NCBI RefSeq assembly: GCF_029167645.1
Contig: NZ_CP119147.1
Coordinates: 3,658,001 to 3,722,000, forward strand
Length of the DNA stretch: 64,000 bases
Direction of reading: 5' to 3'
Source of the DNA: Streptomyces sp. AM 2-1-1
GTDB taxonomy: Bacteria > Actinomycetota > Actinomycetes > Streptomycetales > Streptomycetaceae
Under the pieces are notes generated by a model that made no database searches, had not been told where the DNA came from, and saw nothing but the letters and a program-made list of their open reading frames with translations. A program made the position numbers and the translations under genes. Positions 53,959-62,502 of this stretch are shown here, piece by piece; the first letter of the stretch is position 1; every line of letters begins with the position of its first letter.

Positions 53959-56130
53959 TCAGCTCCCGGACCGGCTTCCGTCACGCACCGTGATTGCTTT
54001 GGTGATGTCGGCGCGGGCGATGCCCCGGCGGGTGGTGCCCTTGCCCTTGTCGCTGGTGCCCCAGACGTCCTGCGCGGTGACGCCGTGGGGCTTGAGGTTC
54101 GAGGTGACCGTCTCGGCCTTCCAGCCGCCGTAGACCTCCGGGCGCAGGGCGGTGAGCCGGGCGGCGATCTTCTCGTTCCACACCTTGTCCTCGTCGGCCG
54201 GCACAACCTTGAGGATGTCGGCGAGGAGGTCGAAGGAGGCTTCCCCGTTCTCCGGCTGCTGGCCGATGGCGTGGCCGGTGAGGTTGCCGTACTCCTCGCG
54301 CATCTTCCGGGCCCTGGCCACGACCTTCTCCGCGCCGACCGCGTCCACGAACGCGGACGCGACGATGCGGGGGTCGTCGCCCTCACCGGCCATCCAGCAG
54401 ATGCCACGGTCGGTGCGGGAGAACATCGTGGCCCGGTATCCGGCCTTGTACATCGAGGTGCCCAGCACCATGTCGTTGGCGGGCTGGCCCATGACCTTCA
54501 GGCAGAACCGCAGTACGGCGTTGGCGCTGATGCCGGTGGGCAGCGACTTCGCGTCGGGCCGCTGGGTGCCGAACAGCATCGTCATCCCCAGCGCCGGACC
54601 CCGCTTGCCCAGGTCAGTTGCGATCTCCTCCAGCTCCGCCCCGTACTTCTCATGCTCGAAGGGGACCTGGCACTCATCGAAACCGGCGACGATCGGGTGC
54701 AGCCCCAACGTCTTGTCGTTCGCCAGCTCCGGGGTCACCTTCGACTCCGGGCAGCGCGAGCGCGGCAGGGACTTGATGACCTTCGCCCGCCTGCGCAGCT
54801 CCGCCCGCAGCTCCCGCAGCGATTCCAGGACGTAGAGGATGTCCTCGTCCTCATCCCCGGCCCGGTAGCGGTGGCAGACCGGCTCCAGGGCGCCGAAGTC
54901 GCCGGTGCCCTTGAAGTCGAACGCGTACAGCTCCGCACGCGGGTCCAGGGCCGCGATCAGCAGGAACAGGCGCATCAGGAACGTCTTGCCCATGCGCGGG
55001 ATGGACCCGACGATGACGGACGCGAACATCAGGGTCACGGCCACGTCGCCCATGCGCTGGTCGTTGCCGAACACGACCGGCCTGAACAGATCCACGCTGC
55101 CCGACTTCAGCAGCGGCCAGGCGGGCTTGGTGGTCTCGTTCATGGGCTTGTCACCCACCCACAGGATCAACCTGCCCTCGTGCTCGGTCGGGTCGGAGGA
55201 GGGCCACACACAGCCGACCTTGCGGCGCAGACCGGAGGCGAGGGGCTTGCGGGCCTCCATGATGTCCTCCGGGGTGACACCCCACGGAAGGTCCAGGTCA
55301 GCGCGGTATCCGGGCCCGTCACGGGTGATCTCGGAGGTGAAGCGCATCCCGTTCATGTCGCCGCCCTTCTTGATGGCGGCCGACAGCTTGACGTTGCCGA
55401 TGTTGTCCAGGGCGCGCAGCACGATGGGCCCGGTGAGCTTCTGCAGCTCGGTCTTCAGCACGGCGGGGCCGATGACCGGCTGATCCTGCGGCGAGCCCCA
55501 GAATCCGGCGACCAGCACCGCAGCGGACGCCATGACCGCGAGCCAGGCCGGGGCCATGACGTACAGGGTCAGAGCGAGAGCGGCGCCGAAGACCAACCCG
55601 ACGAGGGTGACGAACGTCCGCAGCCGCACGCGGTGGTCGCGCTGCCGCGACAGCTTCAGGTACTCGGCGGTGTTCTCCTTGTAGACCTCATAGGCCCGCA
55701 AGGGCGCGGCCTCCGCGTCCCACATCCACCTGTTGGTCTCCTTCACCAGCCGCGCCACACCCTGCGGGGCACGCAACCCCAACTGGAGCACGTACACGGG
55801 AGTGCGGACGCCGTGGAAGGCGGTGGCGTAGAACGCGTTCGACGCGGCGCGCTGGGTGGTGGAGACGAACCCCGGCTTCGAGGTCAGCCAACTCGGCAGG
55901 ATCGGCAGCCGCTTGTAGGTGGTGACACCCGGGTCGGGCAGGGTGGGCGAGTCGACCGGACGAAGCCGCGGCGGCTCCTCCTCGTCGTCGATCTCGACCG
56001 GCGCGGTGGGAACGGACGCTTTGGCCGGTTCCGGGGCCGGGGCGGTGGGGCGCTTGGTGGTGATGTCGAAGACCTCGGCGTCGGGACGCTCGGGCGCTTC
56101 GGCCTGTTCGGTGACATGCGTGTCAGACAC
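53959..56130 (-). CDS. tra: FtsK/SpoIIIE-type transfer translocase (TraB/TraSA)
   Basis: 723 residues. N-terminal membrane spans (around residues 150-200), a central P-loop GSIPRMGKTFLM (about 370-380), Walker B-type YAFDFKGTGDF, and the ISANAVLRFCLKVMGQPANDMVLG region of FtsK-like DNA translocases. A C-terminal wHTH-like domain (LTALRPEVYGGWKAETVTSNL) likely reads clt. It moves double-stranded DNA between mycelial tips. The GTG 56130 is the best start; a 58-codon extension lacks a site. Confidence 0.93.
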   Translation of the reverse strand: MSDTHVTEQAEAPERPDAEVFDITTKRPTAPAPEPAKASVPTAPVEIDDEEEPPRLRPVDSPTLPDPGVTTYKRLPILPSWLTSKPGFVSTTQRAASNAFYATAFHGVRTPVYVLQLGLRAPQGVARLVKETNRWMWDAEAAPLRAYEVYKENTAEYLKLSRQRDHRVRLRTFVTLVGLVFGAALALTLYVMAPAWLAVMASAAVLVAGFWGSPQDQPVIGPAVLKTELQKLTGPIVLRALDNIGNVKLSAAIKKGGDMNGMRFTSEITRDGPGYRADLDLPWGVTPEDIMEARKPLASGLRRKVGCVWPSSDPTEHEGRLILWVGDKPMNETTKPAWPLLKSGSVDLFRPVVFGNDQRMGDVAVTLMFASVIVGSIPRMGKTFLMRLFLLIAALDPRAELYAFDFKGTGDFGALEPVCHRYRAGDEDEDILYVLESLRELRAELRRRAKVIKSLPRSRCPESKVTPELANDKTLGLHPIVAGFDECQVPFEHEKYGAELEEIATDLGKRGPALGMTMLFGTQRPDAKSLPTGISANAVLRFCLKVMGQPANDMVLGTSMYKAGYRATMFSRTDRGICWMAGEGDDPRIVASAFVDAVGAEKVVARARKMREEYGNLTGHAIGQQPENGEASFDLLADILKVVPADEDKVWNEKIAARLTALRPEVYGGWKAETVTSNLKPHGVTAQDVWGTSDKGKGTTRRGIARADITKAITVRDGSRSGS

Positions 56131-56171
56131 GGTGAGTCCGTTCTCATGGATGGGGTGGGGATCGCGTCCGG

Positions 56172-56561
56172 TCAGACGGCGAGCTGCGGGGAATCCGCGC
56201 AGGTCACGCACATGCCGAGCGATGTGGGGATGCGGTATCCGGCATCGGTGCGGCACTCGGGGCAGACCTGCCGGGCGGTGTTCGCCTTGGCGAGAGCCGC
56301 CCATTTGGCCGGCGTCATCGGCCGGACCGTCTTGGCCAGGTCGATCCGGTAGAGGTAGGCGACGCGGACGGGGCTGGTGCCCTTAGCCCAGTAGCGGCGC
56401 GAGCGCCACAGGACCTGTGCGGCGATGTCCTGCCCACCGGGCCGGAGCCCTGCCGCCCTGAGCTGGCGGCGCGTGGCATAGCCGTCCGGGGCCATGCGCC
56501 ACGGGAACGTGGGCACCCCGTAGCGGGAACCGGTCGGGTCGTAGAAGCGGTGGTTGCCCAT
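56172..56561 (-). CDS. RRQRL-motif zinc-binding protein
   Basis: 129 residues. A RRQLRAAGLRPGGQDIAAQV segment and a C-terminal CPECRTD...CVTC zinc pair. This small family is found in actinomycete elements next to DUF2637 proteins and may work in transfer or replication. ATG 56561 overlaps the preceding stop by one base. Confidence 0.85.
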   Translation of the reverse strand: MGNHRFYDPTGSRYGVPTFPWRMAPDGYATRRQLRAAGLRPGGQDIAAQVLWRSRRYWAKGTSPVRVAYLYRIDLAKTVRPMTPAKWAALAKANTARQVCPECRTDAGYRIPTSLGMCVTCADSPQLAV

Positions 56562-57958
56562 CAGGCGGCCTGTGCCTCAGACACCGCCCGTTCGGCCCGC
56601 TCAGCCTTCAGCGCGTCCCGCAGGAGGCGGCCGTTGGCCGACGAGGTACGGACCGCCTTGCGGATCGCTTCGGCCGTCAGCTTCTCGTCGGGCCAGTCGG
56701 CCGTTGCCGACCGCGCCTCGGTCAGCAGCTCATCCGGGGTGCGGGTCGGCCGGGGTGTGCGGGCCGACTGCGGTACCCGACCGGTCGCCCGGCGCGGACC
56801 CGACTCGACAGCGGCCACCGGCCGCAGCACGGGCGGTTCAGCCGACTTCACCGGCTCGACTTCCGCGACCGGTCCGGCCACCGGCTCCGGGGCGACCGCC
56901 GGGGCCGGGTCAGCCGACTCGGGGGTCGGGGGCTCGGTTCCGGCGGGAGGGGTCTCGGGGGCCGACTCTTGCAGGTCAGAACCCAACCGATTTGTAATCG
57001 ACTGAGGCGATTCATCCTGGTTCGGGTTCTGGATCGGGCTGCTCTCCGTTTGGCGACGGAAGAGCCGACCGAACAGGCCCCGGCCAGTGGAGTCCCCGAC
57101 TGCGGACCGCTGTGCCTGCGCGAGTGCGGCGGTGGACCGGGCGGCCCGCTGGTGGAGTCGCGGGGTCATTCCGGGGGTGCTGGTGCCGGTCTCGATCTCC
57201 CAGGCGTGCGCGAACGCTTCCTCGAAGTCGAGTTGACCGAACGGGGCGGCTGAGACGAACCGGTCGGCCAACTGGGCGATGCTCCGGTGTTGACGTCGGC
57301 GCTTGCGCTCGTGCCTGCGCCGGGCGCGTTCTTCAGGGCTGTTGGTGTCGGCGGACAGGGTGGTGACCCACTGGCGGATCTCGAAGAGCACCGGACCCAG
57401 CAGGGTCACGGCCGCCAACCCGATGCCAGCCGCCTGCCGGTCCGGGGCGGACAGGCCGGGGAGGTGGAGGCCGTAGGTGTAGTTGATCGAGGCGGCGAAG
57501 CCTGCCGCTGCGAGGACCAGCAGGCGCAGGAACCAGCGCACCCACCCGGGCAGGTGCCGTTCATCGGCGTAGGCGACCCCGGCGGCCATGACCCACGCCG
57601 CGCCCTCGATCGCCAGCGGCAGGGGCAGCAGCATCGGGGAGATCCCCACGAAGTGCAGCACCTGAGCAGGCAGCGATCCGAGCGCGGACGCGGTCACCAG
57701 CGCCAGCGTGCCCTTGCGGTAGACATTGCCCGGTGTCAGCGCCTCACCGCGCGCCGCGCGGCGCTCAGCGCGGGTACGGGCCTGCGCCTCGCGGGCCCGT
57801 ACCCGGTCTGTCTGGCGCTGCTCGTTCAGACGGGAGGCGCGTTCATCGGCCGCCTTCTCCCGCTCGATCCGGCGGGCATCAACCGCAGCGGCATCGATGC
57901 GCCGCTGTTCGGCGTCAGCCGCGCGGTCCGCGCGGCGCTCTTCAGCGAAGGCAGTCAT
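56561..57958 (-). CDS. DUF2637 membrane protein with charged arms (Spd-like)
   Basis: 465 residues. A highly charged helical N-terminal arm (about 1-75), three or four spans (SALGSLPAQVLHFVGISPMLLPLPLAIEGAAWV region to about residue 200) and a long disordered Pro/Glu C-terminal tail. The RRRHERKRRRQHRS basic segment may contact DNA. DUF2637 proteins are spread/transfer-associated. ATGA overlap with the GGDEF gene. Confidence 0.85.
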   Translation of the reverse strand: MTAFAEERRADRAADAEQRRIDAAAVDARRIEREKAADERASRLNEQRQTDRVRAREAQARTRAERRAARGEALTPGNVYRKGTLALVTASALGSLPAQVLHFVGISPMLLPLPLAIEGAAWVMAAGVAYADERHLPGWVRWFLRLLVLAAAGFAASINYTYGLHLPGLSAPDRQAAGIGLAAVTLLGPVLFEIRQWVTTLSADTNSPEERARRRHERKRRRQHRSIAQLADRFVSAAPFGQLDFEEAFAHAWEIETGTSTPGMTPRLHQRAARSTAALAQAQRSAVGDSTGRGLFGRLFRRQTESSPIQNPNQDESPQSITNRLGSDLQESAPETPPAGTEPPTPESADPAPAVAPEPVAGPVAEVEPVKSAEPPVLRPVAAVESGPRRATGRVPQSARTPRPTRTPDELLTEARSATADWPDEKLTAEAIRKAVRTSSANGRLLRDALKAERAERAVSEAQAA

Positions 57959-58626
57959 GCTGCTGCCCCCGTCCCGCTGGTGGTGCCGGGGCGGCCCTCA
58001 CGGCGGCCGTTGACCGTCCGCAGCCCGGGGGCCGATCCGGGCGCCGGAGCGATGCTCCAGCCCCCGCCTTCCTGCTTGGTCCGGTACATCTGCTCATCCG
58101 CCCGGCGCAGCAGCGCCGACAGCTCGCGGGCAGGTTCCTCGGGGGCGTCGCTGGAGAGCGCGGCACCGATCGAGGCACCCACTGTGAGGTCGCGTCCGTC
58201 GTGGTGGAGGGGCGCGGTGATCTCGCCGTGGAGACCTCCCAGCAGCCACGGCAGAGCGGCCGGAGCGGGCAGTGCGACAGCGGCGGCGAACTCATCGCCC
58301 CCAATCCGCCCCGCAACCGAGCGGCGGGGGCCGCTGAGCGCGTCGGTGAAACTCGCCCCGGTGGCCCGGATCACGGCGTCTCCTGCCGCGTGGCCGTGGG
58401 TGTCGTTGACCGCCTTGAAGCCGTCCAGGTCCACCAGGACCACGGCGACGTGCGGGTGTTGGGTGAGGATGCGGGTGGCCTGCTCCTCGAAGGCGTCGCG
58501 GGTCCACAGGTTCGACAGGGGGTCGCGGCGGGCGTTCTCGTACCGGCGGTGCATCCGCAGGCCGTGGACGGCCCACCCGGAGGCGAGCGGCAGAGCGGCC
58601 GACAGCGCGGTCAGGGCGTGGCTCAT
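57955..58626 (-). CDS. GGDEF-domain protein (diguanylate cyclase-like)
   Basis: 223 residues. Hydrophobic N terminus and one GGDEF domain: VVLVDLDGFKAVNDTHGHAAGD and RIGGDEFAAAV (residues 109-113, all five motif residues present). The inhibitory RxxD site is absent (RRSV in that spot), so c-di-GMP synthesis is not product-inhibited by the normal route. No sensor domain. c-di-GMP controls Streptomyces development through BldD, so an element protein of this kind could delay sporulation. Start ATG 58626 follows an ATGA overlap with the 105-aa gene. Confidence 0.88.
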   Translation of the reverse strand: MSHALTALSAALPLASGWAVHGLRMHRRYENARRDPLSNLWTRDAFEEQATRILTQHPHVAVVLVDLDGFKAVNDTHGHAAGDAVIRATGASFTDALSGPRRSVAGRIGGDEFAAAVALPAPAALPWLLGGLHGEITAPLHHDGRDLTVGASIGAALSSDAPEEPARELSALLRRADEQMYRTKQEGGGWSIAPAPGSAPGLRTVNGRREGRPGTTSGTGAAA

Positions 58627-58940
58627 GCCGCTTCCCCCGCCCCGGTGAAACGGCCGGCGGACTGAGCGGCGCGCAGGAAGGGGACGGTACGGGTCAGCGC
58701 GTCGGCGTAGAGCGCGTCCCACGCGGCGATCTCGTCACCGCCCTCCCCCTCGGCGGCCAGGTCCGCGATGACCTCGCGGGCCACGTCCAAACGGGCGGCA
58801 CGCTCCTCGGGGGACTCGTGGGTGAGCGGGCCACGGAACAGGTCACGGTCCAGGCCGAGAGGCAACTCATCGAATCCGAGGGCCATTTCCTCGAACTCGG
58901 CGGGGGTAAGCACCTGATGGGTGCCGATGTACGTACGCAT
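58623..58940 (-). CDS. Small acidic protein of unknown function
   Basis: 105 residues, acidic, predicted helical (AALGFDELPLGLDRDLF). First gene of the GGDEF-to-zinc operon, behind leader copy 2; AGGAG precedes the ATG. No recognised domain. Confidence 0.75.
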   Translation of the reverse strand: MRTYIGTHQVLTPAEFEEMALGFDELPLGLDRDLFRGPLTHESPEERAARLDVAREVIADLAAEGEGGDEIAAWDALYADALTRTVPFLRAAQSAGRFTGAGEAA

Positions 58941-58948
58941 GGTGGATC

Positions 58949-59020
58949 TCCTGAAAGGCGAAGGGGCAAGGTGATCCGGAGCGGTCGCGGTCTTGTGGTG
59001 AGAGACGACCCGCCCCGGGA
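58949..59020 (-). promoter_or_regulatory. Duplicated hairpin leader, copy 2
   Basis: Contains GCGGTCGCGG-type segment of 24 bases identical to copy 1 (58981-59004) and an imperfect version of its hairpin. It stands before the ribosome site of the gene at 58623-58940. Confidence 0.6.
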
Positions 59021-59327
59021 TGGAACCCGTAACTTCCGGCTCCCCTCAGCCCCGCCCGTACAGCCGAAACGGCCGGACGGGCAGGGGAGGCAACCGGCGC
59101 AGCATGAGGCGCTGCGAACAGGAAGGGGTTGCGCTGTACATCACGCGGAGACCCGCGTGGCCGCCTACTTGGCCGAGGAGAGGCGGCGTGATCCCCATTC
59201 AGTTGTCAAAGATCAGCAGCTCCGAGATGAGTGCGGTAACCCTGGATCAGGGCTCCCGTTCACACGGGACTCACCAAGCGCTGATGGGCGCAGAACTGGG
59301 TAGAACCGTCCGACCCGGCCTGACCAA

Positions 59328-59394
59328 CCTGGCTAGCCCGGCTCGGATGAGAACAACGTAGCCATCCTGGCTAGTCACGTCAACACCTGACTAG
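59328..59394. promoter_or_regulatory. Three operator-like CCTG(G/A)CTAG sites
   Basis: At 59328-59336, 59366-59374 and 59386-59394. The last two include an inverted pair CTAGTCA...TGACTAG. They lie just upstream of the GntR gene, and a TAGGTT -10 box overlaps the last. They likely bind this GntR protein (autoregulation, KorSA-like). Confidence 0.6.
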
Positions 59395-59437
59395 GTTGGC
59401 TGTCCTAATCGGCTCAGGAGGTCGTAACATCGAGGGC

Positions 59438-60304
59438 ATGACCTTCACTCCCGAAGCACTGGACCCGGACGACGCCCGGCCGCCGTACGAGCAGGTGGCG
59501 AGCAGTCTGAGCGCCGCCATCAGGACTCGGAAGCTGGGCCCCGGAGAGAAGATCCCGTCTCAGAAGGAACTGACGGAGGCGTATGGATTCGCCCGCGCCA
59601 CGATCCAACGGGCTCTCCGAGAGCTGGAAGACGAGGGGCTGATCGTCTCTCGCAAGGGCAGCGGCGTGTTCGTGCGGAACCGCACCGAACGGCCGGCGGG
59701 TCTTCGGCCGTACGTCGAGCAAGCCTTCGCCAGCCAGAACGTGTCGATCGACTTCGCAGGCTTCTCTAGCGAGACGCTCCACGGGGCACTTCAGGAGCCG
59801 ATCGACAAGATCCGCGTGGGGCGTCTGACTCCGTCAACCATCAACATCCGCATCCTGGTGCCAGACATGTCGGTGCCCCAGGCTGCGCCTGTTCGGCGAG
59901 AGGACGGTAGTGATGACCCCCGGCTCCGGGCCCGGATGCACGACATGATGGTGAGCTTCACTCGGAGCATCGCCAACACGATGCATGAACTCAGCGTGCT
60001 CGGGCTGGTCAGCGAAGCGAAGGTCAGCGTGCGCGTTCACAGCGGCACGCAGTTCTTCAAGCTCTACTTGATCAACCAGGACGACGCCTTTTTCGGGTAC
60101 TACCCGATCCGCCCGAACAAGGTCGTCACTCAAGGGGAGGTCATAGAGATCTATGACCTCGTCGGGGCGGAGGCCACGCTGTTCCACTACTCGATGAACG
60201 AGGGGGAGTCGTCCAGTGGTGCTCAGCAGGTGAGCCAGGCCCGTATGTGGTTTGACAGCGTGTGGGAGACCATCGGGAGGGACTTTGACCCGGATGGAAA
60301 GTAA
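59438..60304 (+). CDS. GntR-family regulator (KorSA-like)
   Basis: 288 residues. The GntR winged helix at about residues 8-75 (QKELTEAYGFARATIQRALRELEDEGLI) is intact. The C-terminal 200 residues are an unusual effector or signalling domain (FLGALQ... NTMHELSVLG), not a standard FCD/UTRA domain by eye. In pSAM2 the GntR protein KorSA represses element replication and transfer. It overlaps the HAD gene by 11 bases, which suggests joint signal processing. Confidence 0.85.
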   Translation: MTFTPEALDPDDARPPYEQVASSLSAAIRTRKLGPGEKIPSQKELTEAYGFARATIQRALRELEDEGLIVSRKGSGVFVRNRTERPAGLRPYVEQAFASQNVSIDFAGFSSETLHGALQEPIDKIRVGRLTPSTINIRILVPDMSVPQAAPVRREDGSDDPRLRARMHDMMVSFTRSIANTMHELSVLGLVSEAKVSVRVHSGTQFFKLYLINQDDAFFGYYPIRPNKVVTQGEVIEIYDLVGAEATLFHYSMNEGESSSGAQQVSQARMWFDSVWETIGRDFDPDGK

Positions 60305-60995
60305 TGACCTCAGGGGCCTGTTCGGGGCCACCAGGGCAGTCCTGTTCGACTTTGATGGACCCATCTGCGATGTGTTCGCGGGGCAGCCAGCCCCCGACGT
60401 CGCGCGTCACCTGGCTGCGACTCTGGCGAGCTTCGATCGCTCTCTGGGGGACAAGGCGCACGGCACAGACGATCCGATGCAGGTTCTTCGTCTGGCTCCG
60501 CAGGCTGGGGAGGCAGCCTTGCGGGCGATCGAGGATGAGCTGACGGAAGCGGAGGTGAGTGCGGTGCGCGTGGCCGGTCTGCCTGTGTCAGGTGCTGTGA
60601 CCGCGCTCGAAGCCGCCCGAACGCCAGGCCGGAAGGTCGCCATTGTCAGCAATAATTCGGCTGCGTGTGTAAATGCGTTCCTGCTGCTCCATGGTCTTCT
60701 GCCTTTGGTAGACACAGTGGTGGGCCGGGCCCCGTATCAGCCGGAAGCGATGAAACCCGCCCCCGGCTCATTGGTGCGCGCTGCCAGGGAGCTGGCTACT
60801 CCTCTGCGGGACTGCACGCTCATCGGGGATTCGGTGACCGACATCGAGGCCGCGAGGAGGACCGGCGGGCGCTCTGTTGGTTTCGCCAACAAGGCAGGCA
60901 AGGAACGTGCTCTAGCCGTGGCGGGGGCCGACGTAGTCGTAACCACGATGCTGGCTGTAGCTGATGCGCTGGGCCCCTCCCAGAGGCAGGCTTGA
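60294..60995 (+). CDS. HAD-family phosphatase partner of the GntR gene
   Basis: 233 residues. Motif I LFDFDGPICD (nucleophile and acid Asp), motif III region and motif IV IGDSVTDIEAARRTGG. A compact phosphatase or phosphomutase-like protein. Its gene starts inside the GntR end, so both are made together; the substrate, possibly the regulator's ligand, is unknown. Confidence 0.85.
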   Translation: MESNDLRGLFGATRAVLFDFDGPICDVFAGQPAPDVARHLAATLASFDRSLGDKAHGTDDPMQVLRLAPQAGEAALRAIEDELTEAEVSAVRVAGLPVSGAVTALEAARTPGRKVAIVSNNSAACVNAFLLLHGLLPLVDTVVGRAPYQPEAMKPAPGSLVRAARELATPLRDCTLIGDSVTDIEAARRTGGRSVGFANKAGKERALAVAGADVVVTTMLAVADALGPSQRQA

Positions 60996-61249
60996 CATAG
61001 CGAATGCGAGGTGTGCCGTCAAGCGATCGGCCCCTCGTGACATTCACGGCTGACATCAACATCGGCTTACAGCGGGTGCTTCAGGCTTCCGAGACAGGAC
61101 TGAAACGGCTGGACGGAGCAGGTTCTCTCCAGTAGCCGCGCCGCTCCATGCCTACCCCACCTGTCAGTTCAGTTGCTCCGATCGATCCCGTCGAGCGAAG
61201 TGGGCAGAAGCCACGGTTGGTGTCAGACCTATTCACTACGCTGCCCGGC
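60996..61249. other. Intergenic region before the cargo genes
   Basis: 254 bp with the leaderless promoter of the DUF3578-DUF3883 gene near its right end. No other signal is recognised. Confidence 0.5.
61237..61242 (+). promoter_or_regulatory. -10 box, leaderless promoter of the cargo nuclease-like gene
   Basis: TACGCT, seven bases, then the ATG at 61250. It supports this start over the ATG at 61148. Confidence 0.55.
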
Positions 61250-62353
61250 ATGGATTCGCTCTTGCGTGAGGTGCTCGATCTCCAGCAGTCATGGACGGCC
61301 AAGAAGAACCCCGAGATGGATAAACGCGGTTCCCTGATCTCCTCTCAACTTCCCGCTGAGCTGCGGAAGTCACTACCGCTGCTGGCGTCGGTCCTCGGTG
61401 TAGCCGAAGCAGAGGTGGGTGTGGAAGGGAGCAACGGCGCGGGCTTCAATGCCAAGATTCCGTGGGTTCGCGTCTACGAGCCGCGTCGCTCCCCCGGAGC
61501 CACGATCGGCTGGTACCTCGTCTATCTCTTCAGCACCACTGGGGACCGGGTCTATCTGTCCTTGATACAGGGCACCACCGTGTGGACCGGAGGCATGTTC
61601 GCCCCCCGGAAGCCTGCGGAGCTGCAGTCACGTGTTGACTGGGCTCGCCCGCTGCTGTCGTCCAGCGTCACGAGTCGCACGGACCTCGTCACCTCCCTCA
61701 CGTTGCAGGGCAATCAGGCCAGGTTGAGCAGTAGCTACGAAGCAGGCAACGTCGTCGCCATCGAGTATCAGCGCGAGAAGATCCCTGAGTCGTCCAAGCT
61801 GCTGGACGACCTGCTGTTCATGACCGGCCTGCTGCGAGATGTCTACCGCGCTGAAGACACTGCCTCCTACGTGCCCGGTGATCCTGTCCCCGAGGTGGTG
61901 GAGGCGCGGGAGGCCGCGGCACGGACGGCAGGTCGACGGAAGCGGACGGCGCCGGGCCAGGGCTTTCGCTTGTCCGCCGACGAACGGCGCGCTGTCGAGC
62001 TGCACGCGGTGCAGATGGCAACCGCCCACTTCGTGAAGCAGGGTTGGTCGGTCAAGGACGTGGGAGCCAAGGAGTCATACGACCTGCTGCTATCGCGGGG
62101 AGATGAGCGCCTGCATGTCGAGGTGAAGGGCACTACCTCTGCTGGCGGTCAGGTCATCCTCACCCGTGCCGAGGTCGAGCGTCAGCGAGAGTTGGCTCCG
62201 GACAATGCTCTTGTAGTCGTGCACTCCATCATCCTGGATAGGAGCGCCCCAACCAGCATTGCCGGCGGCGGCATCCTGGAGTGCCTCACCCCATGGACCA
62301 TTGCGGACGAAGATCTGACAGTTGTCTCCTTCGTCTACCGGACAGGGCTTTGA
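61250..62353 (+). CDS. DUF3578 (McrB N-domain)-DUF3883 protein, putative modification-dependent nuclease
   Basis: 367 residues. Residues 1-200 resemble DUF3578, the N-terminal domain of McrB that recognises modified DNA (MDSLLREVLDLQQSW, FNAKIPWVRVYEP, VYLSLIQGTT). Residues 240-340 match DUF3883 (RAVELHAVQMATAHFVKQGWSVKDV), with PD-(D/E)xK-like residues Asp278 in SYDLLL and Glu291-Lys293 in HVEVKGTT. No helicase or GTPase domain is present, so it looks like a single-chain reader-nuclease. A 34-residue extension from 61148 is possible. Confidence 0.8.
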   Translation: MDSLLREVLDLQQSWTAKKNPEMDKRGSLISSQLPAELRKSLPLLASVLGVAEAEVGVEGSNGAGFNAKIPWVRVYEPRRSPGATIGWYLVYLFSTTGDRVYLSLIQGTTVWTGGMFAPRKPAELQSRVDWARPLLSSSVTSRTDLVTSLTLQGNQARLSSSYEAGNVVAIEYQREKIPESSKLLDDLLFMTGLLRDVYRAEDTASYVPGDPVPEVVEAREAAARTAGRRKRTAPGQGFRLSADERRAVELHAVQMATAHFVKQGWSVKDVGAKESYDLLLSRGDERLHVEVKGTTSAGGQVILTRAEVERQRELAPDNALVVVHSIILDRSAPTSIAGGGILECLTPWTIADEDLTVVSFVYRTGL

Positions 62354-62502
62354 TCTGTACGGCTGACACCAACGCAGTCGAGCGAACCCAGACCGGAACC
62401 CCCGGTCACGTGCGGCCGATGGTCTTGCCCCTCTGAGCCATTCAGTTCGAACCCCCACGAACGCCCCCGAACGGCCGTGCGGAAAGTTGGAAAGCGTGAG
62501 GG

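Larger units (their letters stand above)
58941..59437. other. Divergent regulatory region, GGDEF operon / GntR gene
   Basis: 497 bp: leader copy 2, an uncharacterised spacer (59,020-59,320), and a three-site operator next to the GntR start. Confidence 0.6.
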
